A DNA stretch of 20,127 bases from Plantago elongata. Taxonomy: Eukaryota > Streptophyta > Magnoliopsida > Lamiales > Plantaginaceae. This document shows, piece after piece, positions 19,382-20,127 of the stretch. The DNA is taken from contig JAYMSP010003350.1 of NCBI GenBank assembly GCA_036897095.1, positions 1-20,127 of the forward strand, given 5' to 3'. Numbering within the stretch: the first letter of the stretch is position 1; every line of letters begins with the position of its first letter. The notes below the pieces were generated by a model that saw only the letters and a program-made list of their open reading frames with translations, did no database searches and was not told the origin of the DNA. The position numbers and the translations under genes were made by a program.

Positions 19382-20104
19382 CCCCAAAATATGTATATTG
19401 ACCGTATTTGAGTAATTGTAACCAAAAAAAAAGAAAAGAAAAATACACTATAAGGACACGTGTTGCAATTTCTTTAATTTGAGACAAAAATAAATTATAG
19501 AAAATATAAATTGAGTTTATGAATTTAACAGAAATTATATAAATTATTACCAAATTTTTAAGATTTTATATATATATTTTTAATCTTCCATGGAAGCTCC
19601 TTCAATGGAAGTACACGTGTTACTTTCTCGTAATTTATGGGTATGAATTGTTTAATATAATTTTAAAATATTTTTAAAAATATAAAAAAATATTTTACAT
19701 TTTGTTACATATAAAAAAATAAAAAAATTAAAAAAATTAAAAATGAAATTTACTACAATAAACCTTCAATTGGGATTAAGGATTCTAGCAAGTAATTCGT
19801 CTTTTTCTACTGTAGCAGATCGCATTTTTAAAATTTATTTTAATTTTATTTATTTATTTTATATGTAATAAAATATAAAAAAAATTACTTCTTTTATATA
19901 TTAAAAGTTAGAAAATTAATTTTTATAGTTTTACTTATATTTTTATTTCAATTTAAAATTTATTTTACATTTCTCAAACAAAATATCCAGATTGGACGAA
20001 ATTGTGACACGTATCATCATAATGTATTTATCTTTTCTTTTTTTAGTCAAAAGTGCTCAAATACGGTCAAGATACGTATTTTTTTTTTTTTGGGGGGGGG
20101 GGGG
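19382..20104. mobile_element. ~720-bp foldback / MITE-like element with ~90-bp terminal inverted repeats
   Basis: The left terminus 19382-19471 (starting CCCCAAAATATGTATATTGA, then CCGTATTTGAG) is inverted at 19998-20104, which contains GACACGT, TCTTTTCTTTTTTT, CTCAAATACGGTCAA and ends T13G13. A second inner inverted pair (about 19670-19745 and 19828-19890; CATATAAAA...AATTAAAAATG and its inverse) means the element can fold along much of its length. The interior is very AT-rich, with no coding sequence. Long terminal inverted repeats suggest a Mutator-like MITE or foldback element. No target duplication can be defined because the right end runs into poly-G. Confidence 0.65.
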
Positions 20105-20127
20105 ATTGTATATTCCGATGCTCATAT

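Noticed and set aside
19320-19553. 77-codon minus-strand open frame rich in Ile and Phe
   Set aside because: It spans the left terminal repeat of the foldback element; the composition is that of AT-rich non-coding DNA.

Overview
This is nuclear DNA of a flowering plant, most likely a eudicot. The evidence is AT-rich sequence, many short exons with canonical GT-AG introns, two recognisable plant housekeeping genes, a Bet v 1/PR-10 relic, and several miniature inverted-repeat elements, one with a Stowaway-type CTCCCTCC terminus. I cannot name the species. All exon models were built by hand from splice signals, reading phase and family resemblance.

Layout. 1-1000: AT-rich satellite-like arrays built on a GAACCTGAAACTAA-type core, followed by an imperfect 35-bp-arm hairpin (687-762). 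1001-2213: no gene recognised; the right part is probably 3' UTR of the next gene. 2214-11907, minus strand: a complete 14-exon gene for the epsilon (catalytic) subunit of translation initiation factor eIF2B, 732 codons plus stop. All 13 introns keep the frame. Its introns hold a Stowaway-like MITE (intron 7), a nested pair of elements (intron 6: a 9-bp-TSD Mutator-like MITE inside a GC-rich-ended hAT-like element) and a 91-bp tandem duplication (intron 4). 11908-12180: its pyrimidine-rich leader with a probable leader intron. 12180-13700: AT-rich intergenic sequence between two divergent genes. 13810-17690, plus strand: a complete 9-exon gene (404 codons plus stop) for a plant RRP7-type ribosomal RNA processing protein. 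Its exons 2 and 3 are a tandem duplication that includes part of the upstream intron. 17691-18385: downstream sequence without a gene. 18386-18871, minus strand: an intronless, broken PR-10/Bet v 1 pseudogene. 18872-20127: AT-rich sequence with an inverted repeat enclosing a short tandem array, then a ~720-bp foldback element with ~90-bp terminal inverted repeats, whose right end carries a T13G13 run.

Function. The two intact genes are head-to-head, with about 1.9 kb between start codons. Both serve protein synthesis: one recycles eIF2-GDP in the cytosol, the other matures 18S rRNA in the nucleolus. Co-regulation is possible, but no shared promoter element was seen. I found no operon-like cluster, CRISPR array, or convincing new system. 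The most unusual structures are the higher-order repeat array at the left edge, the RRP7 exon duplication, the nested intron elements and the terminal foldback element.
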